Below are positions 25,152-33,652 of a stretch of DNA of 64,000 bases, piece after piece. The position numbers were made by a program, and so were the translations under genes. Under the pieces are notes generated by a model, which saw only the letters and a program-made list of their open reading frames with translations, was not told where the DNA came from and did no database searches. Within the stretch, counting starts at the first letter, position 1, and every line of letters starts with the position of its first letter. The stretch is taken from assembly GCA_020634855.1 (NCBI GenBank), contig JACKAU010000005.1, forward strand, positions 372,001 through 436,000. The letters run 5' to 3'. The DNA is from Anaerolineales bacterium (GTDB taxonomy: Bacteria > Chloroflexota > Anaerolineae > 4572-78 > J111).

Positions 25152-26927
25152 ATGTGGAGTAGCCTGGAATGGCAAGCGTGGATAACGCTTGGCATCGTTT
25201 TATTTATACTGATTGCGTTGATTAAGGAAATAGCCCGGCCGGAGTCGATTTTTTTGAGCGCCTTGGGCCTTCTATTAGCCTTCGGAGTGCTAACCCCGGA
25301 AGAAGCCTTTAGCGGCTTTTCGAATACGGCCGTGTTAACCGTTGGAGCGCTCTTTGTCGTCGCAGTGGGGGTGCAGAATACCGGCGCGCTTATTTTCGCC
25401 GACCGTTTATTGTTTAAAAATTCGGGTACTTTAACGGGGGTATTAGCCAGAATGATGGTAACCACGGCCACGATGTCGGCTTTTCTTAACAACACGCCGA
25501 TTGTGGCTATGCTCATCCCCCGTGCTCAGGCTTGGAGCGAAGAAAGTAAAGTAGCCCCCTCTAAGTTGTTGATTCCCCTCTCTTATGCCGCTATTGTTGG
25601 CGGCATGACCACACTGATTGGTACCTCAACCAACTTACTGGTGTCCGGCTTGATGGTGAGTTCTGGCTACGAGGGGTTGGGGCTATTTGACCTAACTTGG
25701 GTGGGGCTTCCAGCTGCGATTGGAGCTATTACTTATTTTACCTTGGTTGGTCATCACCTTTTACCTAACCGGCAGCAGTTGCCCGCCTCTGAGAGTGAAC
25801 TTGAACATTATTTGTTTGAGATGCGGGTGGCCTTTACCTCACCGTTGGATGGCAAGACCGTCGAGCAAGCCGGCCTGCGGTCATTAGGCGACGCTTACTT
25901 AGTGCATATTTTTCGTAACGGCCAATTTTTTCCGTCTGCCCCTGATTTCAGGTTACGAGCATGTGATATATTGACCTTTCGGGGCAGCCTGTCGATGCTG
26001 GATAAACTGCTTAAGCTGCCCGGTATTGAGCGAACGGTTGGTGGAATTGATACTCGCAGCGAGATGACCATGCCGTTGTTTGAGGCTGTGGTTGCCCCGT
26101 CATCGCTGCTGGTGGGCCGGACACTGCGTGATGTTCGCTTTCGTGAGCATTTTCACGGCATTGTGTTGGGTATCCAGCGGCGTGATATGCAAATTGAAGG
26201 CTCGTTGGGTACGGTTGAAATTCAACCCGGCGATTTACTACTAATTGAAGCGCCGCCCGGCTTTGATCGACGGTGGAACGGCCGGCGCTCCGATTTCTAT
26301 CTGGTGGCAGCGCGCCGAGCCGGCCGGGCCAGACCACAGCGACGTAAAGCCCCGTTAGCCTTATTTATTTTGATCGGGGTGGTGCTGCTGGCCGCGGTTG
26401 GAGTTGCGCCCATTGTGACCACGGCTTTCGTGGGGGCTTTGTTGATGCTGCTGACCCGCTGTATCAGCGGCTGGGAAGCCCGGCGGTCGATCGATTTCCC
26501 GGTGCTGTTTGTTATCGCCTCGGCGCTGGGGGTGGGACGCGCCATCGAAACCACCGGCCTGGCCGATGCTGTCGCCCACACCTTGATCGGCAGCGCCGCC
26601 GCTTTTGGCGCAATCGGGGTCTTGGTGGCCGTCTATGTTACCACCAGCATCTTAACCGAATTTATCACCAACAACGCCGCCGCGGCTTTGATGATTGCTA
26701 TTGGCCTGGCCGCAGCCCGTGATCTCAATGTAGCGCCCGAAGCGTTCGCCATCGCTGTGGCCATTGCCGCCTCAGCTAGCTTTCTGACGCCCATCGGCTA
26801 TCAGACCAACTTAATGGTCATGGCTGCCGGTGGCTATCGTTTTTCCGACTATTTCCGAGCCGGTATTTTTCTCAACTTAATCGTAGCGACGATAGCTATC
26901 ACCATTATCTCGCTGCTGTGGTTGTAG
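25152..26927 (+). CDS. SLC13-family permease with two RCK_C domains
   Basis: A 591-residue membrane transporter of the divalent anion:Na+ symporter/ArsB-NhaD-like group. The first membrane half runs to residue 210 and includes SAFLNNTPIVAMLIPRAQAW and GGMTTLIGTSTNLLVSGLMV. Two soluble TrkA_C/RCK_C domains follow (about 215-300 and 305-380, with LGIQRRDMQIEGSLGTVEIQ). The second membrane half repeats the Asn motif as EFITNNAAAALMIAIGLAAA and ends LTPIGYQTNLMVMAAGGYRF. The layout is that of sulfate, dicarboxylate or other anion carriers gated by a ligand. The substrate cannot be inferred. Confidence 0.9.
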   Translation: MWSSLEWQAWITLGIVLFILIALIKEIARPESIFLSALGLLLAFGVLTPEEAFSGFSNTAVLTVGALFVVAVGVQNTGALIFADRLLFKNSGTLTGVLARMMVTTATMSAFLNNTPIVAMLIPRAQAWSEESKVAPSKLLIPLSYAAIVGGMTTLIGTSTNLLVSGLMVSSGYEGLGLFDLTWVGLPAAIGAITYFTLVGHHLLPNRQQLPASESELEHYLFEMRVAFTSPLDGKTVEQAGLRSLGDAYLVHIFRNGQFFPSAPDFRLRACDILTFRGSLSMLDKLLKLPGIERTVGGIDTRSEMTMPLFEAVVAPSSLLVGRTLRDVRFREHFHGIVLGIQRRDMQIEGSLGTVEIQPGDLLLIEAPPGFDRRWNGRRSDFYLVAARRAGRARPQRRKAPLALFILIGVVLLAAVGVAPIVTTAFVGALLMLLTRCISGWEARRSIDFPVLFVIASALGVGRAIETTGLADAVAHTLIGSAAAFGAIGVLVAVYVTTSILTEFITNNAAAALMIAIGLAAARDLNVAPEAFAIAVAIAASASFLTPIGYQTNLMVMAAGGYRFSDYFRAGIFLNLIVATIAITIISLLWL

Positions 26928-26944
26928 GTTCGTAACGGCTCAGG

Positions 26945-27046
26945 CATGTCATTTCGAGGCGTTTTTTGCCGAGAAATCCCCCAGATGGTCGGTTGAAAAC
27001 AGTGACTTGGGGGATTTCTCGCTCCTTCGTCGCTCGAAATGACATG
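26945..27046. repeat. ATGTCATTTCG inverted repeat, copy 2
   Basis: The left arm CATGTCATTTCGAGGCG with GAGAAATCCCCC pairs with GGGGGATTTCTCG and CGCTCGAAATGACATG on the right, around a roughly 40 bp middle. The arm words match the copy at 17931-18089. It lies after the SLC13 gene and could end its transcript. Confidence 0.75.
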
Positions 27047-27098
27047 ATGGCTGAGTAGTTTACCTGCGGCTATTCCGAGAACAACCGTGGAGATCATC

Positions 27099-27127
27099 TT
27101 GACAAATGCAGGATTCCCCCTTACAAT
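27099..27127 (+). promoter_or_regulatory. Promoter of the LacI-family gene
   Basis: A perfect TTGACA (27099-27104) is followed by 17 bp and TACAAT (27122-27127). The start point would be near 27134, immediately before the operator at 27139, which implies autoregulation by steric block. Confidence 0.8.
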
Positions 27128-27138
27128 AGCGTTACTTC

Positions 27139-27162
27139 GGTATCGTTACCGGAAACAATACC
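27139..27162. promoter_or_regulatory. LacI-type operator O1
   Basis: A 24 bp near-palindrome with half-sites GGTATCGTT and AACAATACC around a central ACCGGA. It is embedded in a longer inverted repeat, CTTCGG...CCGAAG (27135-27166). It has the central CG symmetry of LacI-family sites, overlaps the start point of the regulator gene, and has a clear second copy at 28393. Confidence 0.75.
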
Positions 27163-27200
27163 GAAGTTCGATTTAATTGTTGAGTGTAAACAAATAAACA

Positions 27201-28247
27201 ATGCCTCGAAAAAAGTCGACGGTGACAATCCAAGATGTGGCGGCGGCGGCCGGCGTTTCGGTTTCTACGGTGTCTCGGGTACTGAATAATAAAGACGATG
27301 TGGCCGAGGATACCTATGAAAACATCCAGCGCGTGATCAACGAGTTAGGTTATACTTCAAGCCTGGCCGCTAAAAGTATGCGCAGCCGCCAAACCAATGT
27401 CATTGGCCTGGTGGTGACGGATCTGAATCAATCGTTTTGTCTCAATGTGGTCAAAGGCGTTAATCAGGCCATCGAACAGTTGGACTACGATTTACTGGTC
27501 TATACCGGCGGCGGCAGCGGGAATCGAACTTGGGCCGTACGCGAGCGTCAGTATGTGTCGTTGCTTAACGGCAGTATTACCGATGGCATTATCGTGGTGA
27601 CCCCAACCGCAGAAACCTTCTCGACCCATTACCCCCTTGTTGCTGTTGACCCTCATCTGGACAGCACTGATTTTCCTGCTGTAATTGCGACCAACCGCAT
27701 CGGCGCGTTGTCGGCGATGGAGCATTTGCTTGGCCTGGGCCATCGCCGTATTGGTTTTATCGGCGGGCGGCCCGATCTGCAAAGCGCTATTCGCCGCTTA
27801 GAAGGCTACAAAGACAGCCTACGCCAGGCCAACCTCCCTCTCGATCCTGATCTCATTCAAATTGGTGATTTTACCCAAGAAACCGGCTATCGTTGCGCCC
27901 AAAACCTATTAGCCTTGCCTGAACCCCCCACCGCTATTTTTGCGGCTAATGACAAATCGGCCTTCGGGGCTATCGAGGCTATCATCGACGCCGGGTTAAG
28001 CGTTCCGGGCGATATATCCATTGTTGGATTTGATAATATTGAGGAGTCGTCTTATATCTACGGTGGTTTGACCACAGTTGATCAATTTATCGTTGATATG
28101 GGCCGGGTGGCTGTTGACATGCTCATCACCTTAATTCAGAATAAGCCCATTGAAAATTATGTATACCGGATGCCCACCAGACTTCGTGTTAGAAATACTT
28201 GTCAAGCGTTTGTGCCTAAAATCCCCTACACTCCGGACAGACTATAG
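27201..28247 (+). CDS. LacI-family transcriptional regulator of the sugar operon
   Basis: A 348-residue repressor. The N-terminal helix-turn-helix and hinge (TIQDVAAAAGVSVSTVSRVL to SLAAKSMRSRQTNVIGLVV) are followed by a periplasmic-binding-like effector domain with LGLGHRRIGFIGGRPDLQSA, AIFAANDKSAFGAIEAI and GDISIVGFDNIEES. It should bind O1 and O2, sited before itself and before the binding-protein gene, and release them when an imported sugar or its breakdown product binds. The promoter has consensus boxes. The start is ATG 27201. The effector is inferred to be a beta-glucoside or xyloside from the downstream GH3 genes. Confidence 0.92.
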   Translation: MPRKKSTVTIQDVAAAAGVSVSTVSRVLNNKDDVAEDTYENIQRVINELGYTSSLAAKSMRSRQTNVIGLVVTDLNQSFCLNVVKGVNQAIEQLDYDLLVYTGGGSGNRTWAVRERQYVSLLNGSITDGIIVVTPTAETFSTHYPLVAVDPHLDSTDFPAVIATNRIGALSAMEHLLGLGHRRIGFIGGRPDLQSAIRRLEGYKDSLRQANLPLDPDLIQIGDFTQETGYRCAQNLLALPEPPTAIFAANDKSAFGAIEAIIDAGLSVPGDISIVGFDNIEESSYIYGGLTTVDQFIVDMGRVAVDMLITLIQNKPIENYVYRMPTRLRVRNTCQAFVPKIPYTPDRL

Positions 28248-28392
28248 GCGTACGCCGTTAGGATCAAAAAGCTAACTGGCAGTCACGACTTTACAGCACA
28301 TCAGTATCTATTTAGTTCAAGTAAGTTGGTTTAGTGTACTCAAATGACGACCACCCGTTTTGAAGGTTCGTAAGTTTAATTTTTCTCGATCC

Positions 28393-28416
28393 GGTATCGT
28401 TTCCGGCAACGTTACC
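28393..28416. promoter_or_regulatory. LacI-type operator O2 before the sugar transport operon
   Basis: Half-sites GGTATCGTT and AACGTTACC around TCCGGC have the same length and centre as O1, with 18 of 24 bases identical by eye. It lies about 115 bp before the binding-protein ATG. No good -35/-10 pair was fixed; a TTTAAT at 28375-28380 is a weak -10 candidate. Confidence 0.72.
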
Positions 28417-28529
28417 GAAATCGGTTTTAGACTAAGGAGGTGTCTATCTGTACGATCCTAAGTAATTTCAGCAGTATGGTCATTGATCGATCGATTCAAT
28501 AAGACATTGATAATATTCAAGGAGGAAAA

Positions 28530-31250
28530 ATGAGAAATAAAAAAATTCTATCGATAATTCTCGTCTTGTTTTTGGGAATTTTGTTAGCCGCATGCGGCAG
28601 TCAGCAACCCCAACCGGCCGAAGCCCCGGCGGCTGAAGAGGAAGCCGCCGCTGAAGAACCGGCCGCCGAAGCCCCGGCGACTGAAGAAGAAGCCGCCGCT
28701 GAAGAACCGGCGACTGAAGAAGAAGCTGTGGCTGAAGAGCCGGCCGCTGAAGAAGCCCCGGCAGAGGAAGGAATGGAACCGGTCACCATTCGTTGGTGGC
28801 ACATCTCTACGCAGGAACAACAGGCCGCTGCCTGGCAAAGTTTGGCCGACCAATACATGGCTGAACACCCCAATGTCAACATTGAAATTACGGTCCTGGA
28901 GAACGAGGCCTTCAAGCAACGGCTAACCACGGTGATGCAATCGGGCGATCCGCCTGATCTGTTCCAAAGCTGGGGCGGCGGCGTGCTGTGGCAATTTGCC
29001 GAGGCGGGTTTATTGCGTGACATCTCGTCCGAACTCGAGGGTGAATGGCGTGACTCGATTGCGGCCCAATCGGCGCTTGAACTATTCGGTCGCAACGGCG
29101 AGTATTATGGCGTGCCGTACGAATGGGGCGCTGTTGGCCTGTTCCAGAATGTTGATCTGTTTGAAGAAGCCGGGTTGGATGGCTCTTGCCCGGCCACCTT
29201 TGATGACCTATTAGCCAACGTACAAACCCTCAAGGACGCCGGCATCACCCCGATTTCTCTGGGTGAAGGCGACAAATGGCCCGGCCACTTCTGGTGGGTC
29301 TATCTAGCTATTCGTGAAGGCGGTCAGGATGCTTTCCTTGATGCTTACACCCGTGAAGGCAGCTTCACCGATGAGCCGTTCATCCAAGCCGGTGAAAAGT
29401 TAAATGAACTGATCGCCCTCGAACCCTTTCCCGAAGGTTTTCTGGGACTTACGTACAACGATGAAGCGGCCATTTTTGGCAACGGCCAGGCCGCGATGGA
29501 GTTGATGGGGCACTGGGGTCCCGGCCAGGCTGCGGCCGACAGCGAAAGCGGTGAAGGCGTCGCCAATCTGGTTTGGTGTCCTTTCCCGATGGTTGAAGGC
29601 GGCGCCGGAAATCCGGGCGATGTGTTGGGCGGTGGTGATGGCATCGCTGTGGGGGTCAACGCGCCTGATGCTGCGGTCGATTTCTTGCGATTACTGACCA
29701 GTGAAGAAGGTCAGCGTACAACGGCGGCCGCAGGGATGACTCCAGTGACCGTTAAGGGCTTGGACGCCGAAACAGTTGACTCCGAATGGCTGCAACAAGT
29801 TATCGACGCCCGGAACAATGCGCCCTATTTCCAACTGTACTATGACCAGTTCCTGCCGCCGGCGGTTGGCGGTACGGTCAACGATGCCGTCGAGCAAATC
29901 TTTGCCGGCGCAGCGACGCCTGAAGAAGCGGCCGCCCAAATCGAGGACTCGGCTTCCTTTGAACTGGAAGGAACCAGCCGTGAAGCAGCGGCGGCCGAGG
30001 TGGAATCGGATGTTGTTCAGGACGAAGAAGCCGCCGGTGCAGAAGATATGGAACCGGCTACCATTCGCTGGTGGCATATCTCAACGCAGGAAGATCAAGC
30101 GGCCGTCTGGCAAAAATTGGCCGACGACTATATGGCAGAACATCCCAATGTCACGATCGAAATTACCGTATTGGAGAATGAGGCTTTCAAACAGCGGCTA
30201 ACCACGGTGATGCAGTCTGGCGATCCGCCCGACCTGTTCCAAAGCTGGGGCGGCGGCGTGCTGTGGCAATTTGCCGACGCCGGTTTGGTGCGTGACATCT
30301 CCCCCGAACTCGAGGGTGAATGGGGCGACTCCTTTGCGGCTCAATCGGCTCTTGAACTCTACGGCCAAGATGGCGCGTATTACGGTGTACCCTGGTCTTG
30401 GGGTGCCGTTGGAATATTCCAGAATGTTGATCTATTTGAACAAGCCGGACTGGATGGCTCTTGCCCGGCCACCTATGACGATCTGCTGGCCAATGTGCAG
30501 ACCCTCAAAGACGCCGGCATCACCCCGATTTCTCTGGGAGAAGGCGACAAATGGCCCGGCCACTTCTGGTGGGTGTATCTCGCTATTCGTGAAGGCGGGC
30601 AACAAGCCTTTCTCGATGCCTACAGTCGCCAAGGCAGTTTCACCGATGAGCCGTTTGTTAAAGCCGGCGAGAAATTAGCTGAGTTGGCCGCCCTTGAACC
30701 GTTTCCCGAAGGCTATCTGGGTCTCACTTATACCGACGAATCCGCGATATTTGGCAATGGTGAGGCCGCGATGGAGTTGATGGGACAATGGGGGCCGGCG
30801 GTAGCCGGTGGTAACAGTGAAGATGGTGAAGCGCCGGCTAATCTGGTGTGGTGTCCTTTCCCGGTGGTTGAAGGCGGCGCTGGCGATCCCAGTGATGTCC
30901 TCGGCGGTGGCGACGGCTTTGCTGTCGGCGCCAATGCGCCTGATGCCACGGTTGATTTCCTGCAGTTTCTGACCAGCCAAGACTCTCAGCGACAAACCGC
31001 CGCTGTGGGTATGTCGCCGGTTACGGTTAAGGGTCTGGACGAAGACACCATCGACTCTGAATGGCAGCAGGAAATCGTCAACGCCCGTAACAATGCCGCC
31101 TACTTCCAACTATACTACGATCAGTTCCTGCCGCCGGCGGTTGGCGGCGCAGTCAACGATGCTGTCGAGCAGATCTTCGCCGGGGTTGTGACGCCCGAAG
31201 AAGCCGCCGCGCAAATCGAAGACACTGCCTCCTTTGAACTTCAACCGTAG
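28530..31250 (+). CDS. Sugar ABC transporter binding lipoprotein with two fused binding domains
   Basis: A 906-residue exported lipoprotein, about twice the family length. It has a signal peptide with lipobox LLAAC (Cys22), then an Ala/Glu/Pro-rich linker to residue 80. Two family-1 extracellular solute-binding domains follow, at about 82-495 and 507-906. Both begin with IRWWHISTQE and both contain FKQRLTTVMQSGDPPDLFQS, EGDKWPGHFWWVYLAIREGG and FQLYYDQFLPPAVGG. Most positions are identical between them, and the second domain is joined by a short Glu/Ala linker with no second signal. It should deliver oligosaccharides to the two permeases just downstream. ATG 28530 follows AAGGAGG. No stop or frameshift separates the domains. 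Confidence 0.93.
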   Translation: MRNKKILSIILVLFLGILLAACGSQQPQPAEAPAAEEEAAAEEPAAEAPATEEEAAAEEPATEEEAVAEEPAAEEAPAEEGMEPVTIRWWHISTQEQQAAAWQSLADQYMAEHPNVNIEITVLENEAFKQRLTTVMQSGDPPDLFQSWGGGVLWQFAEAGLLRDISSELEGEWRDSIAAQSALELFGRNGEYYGVPYEWGAVGLFQNVDLFEEAGLDGSCPATFDDLLANVQTLKDAGITPISLGEGDKWPGHFWWVYLAIREGGQDAFLDAYTREGSFTDEPFIQAGEKLNELIALEPFPEGFLGLTYNDEAAIFGNGQAAMELMGHWGPGQAAADSESGEGVANLVWCPFPMVEGGAGNPGDVLGGGDGIAVGVNAPDAAVDFLRLLTSEEGQRTTAAAGMTPVTVKGLDAETVDSEWLQQVIDARNNAPYFQLYYDQFLPPAVGGTVNDAVEQIFAGAATPEEAAAQIEDSASFELEGTSREAAAAEVESDVVQDEEAAGAEDMEPATIRWWHISTQEDQAAVWQKLADDYMAEHPNVTIEITVLENEAFKQRLTTVMQSGDPPDLFQSWGGGVLWQFADAGLVRDISPELEGEWGDSFAAQSALELYGQDGAYYGVPWSWGAVGIFQNVDLFEQAGLDGSCPATYDDLLANVQTLKDAGITPISLGEGDKWPGHFWWVYLAIREGGQQAFLDAYSRQGSFTDEPFVKAGEKLAELAALEPFPEGYLGLTYTDESAIFGNGEAAMELMGQWGPAVAGGNSEDGEAPANLVWCPFPVVEGGAGDPSDVLGGGDGFAVGANAPDATVDFLQFLTSQDSQRQTAAVGMSPVTVKGLDEDTIDSEWQQEIVNARNNAAYFQLYYDQFLPPAVGGAVNDAVEQIFAGVVTPEEAAAQIEDTASFELQP
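28773..31250 (+). repeat. In-frame 1275 bp tandem duplication inside the binding-protein gene
   Basis: The unit beginning ATGGAACCGGTCACCATTCG at 28773 recurs at 30048 as ATGGAACCGGCTACCATTCG. The offset of 1275 bp is 425 codons. The copies are very similar but differ at many synonymous and some amino-acid positions, so the duplication is not brand-new. Some conservative changes lie in likely ligand-facing areas (YEWGAVG versus WSWGAVG). Confidence 0.9.
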
Positions 31251-31260
31251 CATAGATTTA

Positions 31261-31300
31261 AGGCGACCGTCACTTAACAAGCACAAAGTGACGGTCGCCT
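31261..31300 (+). terminator. Strong hairpin after the binding-protein gene
   Basis: The arms AGGCGACCGTCACTT (31261-31275) and AAGTGACGGTCGCCT (31286-31300) form a perfect 15 bp stem, 10 bp after the stop codon. There is no run of T, so it may stabilise the binding-protein mRNA against 3' decay and reduce, not stop, read-through to the permeases. That is a common way to over-express binding proteins. Confidence 0.7.
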
Positions 31301-31852
31301 GTTGGTAAAAGGCGAGGTATCTCGTTAAAGCTATCTAAAATGGGATAAGTAGTCCACAGATTGCCGTACGTGAATTCCGATAAACTCAGAATAGTGATAA
31401 GAATCTGTGAAAATCGGTGTGCATCTGTGGACTACTTCAACTACTAAGTGTCCGCTATCTGCGAATTATTGAGATTAAGAAAATAAACGGGTTACCTGGG
31501 CCAAAAGGCGTGAGGCTAAAGCCATGCGCTAAAAGAGCGAAGGACGCTGAAGCGCCCTCAGATAGAGCAACCTTAGCCCAAAGGGCTTCGCTCTCTCAGC
31601 ACGGGTCTTTAGGCCCGTGTTCGGGGGACGGTAAGTTTGTACTCCGATTAAATTCTTGATCTTCATCATTCGCAGTCTGAGACGCCAAATGGGTTGAAAA
31701 CAGGTTGCTGTCGAACCGTCCGCCCTGTTTCAACCGGTTTTCTTTAACAGCTACCGAATTCATTAGGTTGCTTCTCTCCGAGAGTGTTCTTCGTTTATGC
31801 TCTATGAGTGCTGCCTATAGCGCTCCGAATAACGTACAGAAGGGTAAGTTAT
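31301..31852. other. Long gap with dispersed repeats before the permease genes
   Basis: About 550 bp without a gene inside an otherwise tight operon. It holds an inverted repeat with 15 bp perfect arms, AAGTAGTCCACAGAT (31347-31361) and ATCTGTGGACTACTT (31423-31437), then a hairpin-rich stretch including CACGGG/CCCGTG at 31600-31619. It then has a pair of related words, GGGTTGAAAACAGG and CCCTGTTTCAACC, around 31690-31735. A promoter for the permeases could lie here, but none was recognised. Confidence 0.6.
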
Positions 31853-32797
31853 ATGTCATCATTAGATTCTCGGATACTACCCAGGCAGAAGACAATCAGT
31901 GCCGAGGCGCGGCGGTCGCAGCAGCAAAAAGTGCTTTTGATCACCTTGTTCTTCCTGCCTGGATTTGTCATGCTGTTTCTGTTTATCATTGCGCCCGTAT
32001 TTCAAGCCGGATATTACAGCTTTTATAAATGGAATGGGCTGGGACCCCTTCAAAACTTTGTCGGCTTAGAGAATTACCAACGAGCCTTGACCCATCAGGT
32101 CTTTCGGGAAGCGCTGCTTCATAATATGATTATTATGGTGCTGTCGCTCACCATTCAGCTTCCGCTGGCGATGTTTTTGGCTTTGATCTTGATCCGAGGT
32201 AAACTGCGCTTTCAACGCTTCTGGCGGGCGATTTTCTTCATTCCGTTTGTATTTTCCGAACCGATTACCGCCTACATGTGGTTGTTTGTCTACCATCCTC
32301 ATTCTGGCCTGGTCAATACGTTTTTCTCCCAAGTTATTCCCGGATTTGAGAGTCAGGCCTGGTTGGGCAATCAATCCACCGTCTTGACGGCCCTCTTTGT
32401 TGTGATCACCTGGAAATATTTTGGCCTGCACATGCTGCTATTCATGGCCGGCATCCAAAATATCAATACCGAGGTCGAGGATGCCGCCCGGACCGACGGC
32501 GCAAACGAAGGACAGGTGCTGCGTTTTGTGACCTTCCCCATGATGCTGCCCACTATTCAACTGTCCGCCTTTCTCTCCATCCTGGGGTCGCTCCAGTTGT
32601 TCGGCATCGTTTTGCTGATGACCAAAGGCGGGCCGGCCTATGCCAGCGAACTCATTGTGACCTACATTTACAAATTTGGCCTGCAGCGGCTCAACCTGGG
32701 GTATGGTTCGGCGGTATCGGTTCTTCTCTTTTTCATTGCCTTGATATTTTCAGTGGGCTACCAACGAACTGTAATGCGAGTGGATAACACTAAATAA
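31853..32797 (+). CDS. Sugar ABC transporter permease (MalF type)
   Basis: A 314-residue inner-membrane permease with six or so helices. The first follows LLITLFFLPGFVMLFLFIIA. The EAA loop that docks the ATPase is EVEDAARTDGANEGQVLRFV near residue 205, with FPMMLPTI after it. The start ATG 31853 is preferred, with AGAAGGG upstream; an in-frame ATG at 31808 lacks one. The partner permease follows in 27 bp. No ATP-binding gene is nearby, so a shared MsmX/MalK-like ATPase elsewhere in the genome must serve this importer. Confidence 0.92.
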   Translation: MSSLDSRILPRQKTISAEARRSQQQKVLLITLFFLPGFVMLFLFIIAPVFQAGYYSFYKWNGLGPLQNFVGLENYQRALTHQVFREALLHNMIIMVLSLTIQLPLAMFLALILIRGKLRFQRFWRAIFFIPFVFSEPITAYMWLFVYHPHSGLVNTFFSQVIPGFESQAWLGNQSTVLTALFVVITWKYFGLHMLLFMAGIQNINTEVEDAARTDGANEGQVLRFVTFPMMLPTIQLSAFLSILGSLQLFGIVLLMTKGGPAYASELIVTYIYKFGLQRLNLGYGSAVSVLLFFIALIFSVGYQRTVMRVDNTK

Positions 32798-32824
32798 GCA
32801 CGGATTTGGCATGGGAGTAACGTC

Positions 32825-33649
32825 ATGAAACACGTTTGGGGATTTCTTAAGTACGGGGTGGTGATTGTCCTGGCGATCATTATGAGTGGTCCGGTCATCA
32901 CGGCCTTACTGGGCAGTATCCGCACCTCCGGTGAATTTGTCAGCCAACCCATTGGTTTGCCCAAAAACGGTATCCAGTGGGAGAATTATACCGATATATT
33001 GTTCAGCTCATCCTTCTGGAGCCAGATGTGGAGCAGTATTGTTATTACGTTGGGTGCGATGGTCGTGGCCGTGGTGGTCTCGAGTTTGCTGGGGTTTGTC
33101 TTTGCTCGGGTCGATTTTCGGGGTCGGACCCTTTGGTTTAATTTGTTGATGATCGGCTTGCTGTTCCCGCTGGCTGTCGCCATTTTGCCCTTATTTATTC
33201 AACTAACGCAGTTTGGTTTGATTAACAGCTACTGGGGTGTCATTCTGCCGATTGCGGCCTTTAGCACCCCGTTTAATACGGTCATCCTCACCAACTTCTT
33301 TTCCCAAATTCCCCGCGAGTTGGAGGACGCCTCATATATTGATGGGTGCAGCCGGTTCGGCTTTTTTACCTATATTCTACTGCCATTGGCCCGTCCTCCG
33401 CTGACGGTGGTGGCTACTTTGGTGGTAGTGGCCAGTTGGAACGAATTCCTGTTACCCTTAATTGTGCTCAATGATCCCGGCAAATGGCCCCTGCCTTTGG
33501 GGTTGATGCAATATCAAGGGCAGTTTGGCACGGATTGGGCCAAAGTGATGGCCTTTGTCATGCTGCTCATTATTCCAGCCGTGATCTTTTACATGTTTGC
33601 CGAAAAATACATCGTCACCGGCCTAACCGGCGGCGAGCTTAAAGGATAA
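32825..33649 (+). CDS. Sugar ABC transporter permease (MalG type)
   Basis: A 274-residue permease, partner of the preceding MalF-type protein. It has six hydrophobic segments, a periplasmic loop with SGEFVSQPIGLPKNGIQWEN, and the EAA loop ELEDASYIDGCSRFGFFTYI followed by LPLARPPLTV. It ends in GLTGGELKG as CUT1-family MalG proteins typically do. The start is ATG 32825 and the stop is 3 bp before the first GH3 gene, so sugar uptake and hydrolysis are translated from one message. Confidence 0.93.
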   Translation: MKHVWGFLKYGVVIVLAIIMSGPVITALLGSIRTSGEFVSQPIGLPKNGIQWENYTDILFSSSFWSQMWSSIVITLGAMVVAVVVSSLLGFVFARVDFRGRTLWFNLLMIGLLFPLAVAILPLFIQLTQFGLINSYWGVILPIAAFSTPFNTVILTNFFSQIPRELEDASYIDGCSRFGFFTYILLPLARPPLTVVATLVVVASWNEFLLPLIVLNDPGKWPLPLGLMQYQGQFGTDWAKVMAFVMLLIIPAVIFYMFAEKYIVTGLTGGELKG

Positions 33650-33652
33650 TCC

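Noticed and set aside
28434..28500. Leader peptide after the strong AAGGAGG at about 28434
   Set aside because: The only nearby start, GTG, touches the ribosome site with no spacing, and the peptide has no attenuator-like structure after it.
28584..29095. Minus-strand frames opposite the binding-protein linker
   Set aside because: They arise from the GAA/GCC-rich linker codons; the plus-strand lipoprotein is unambiguous.
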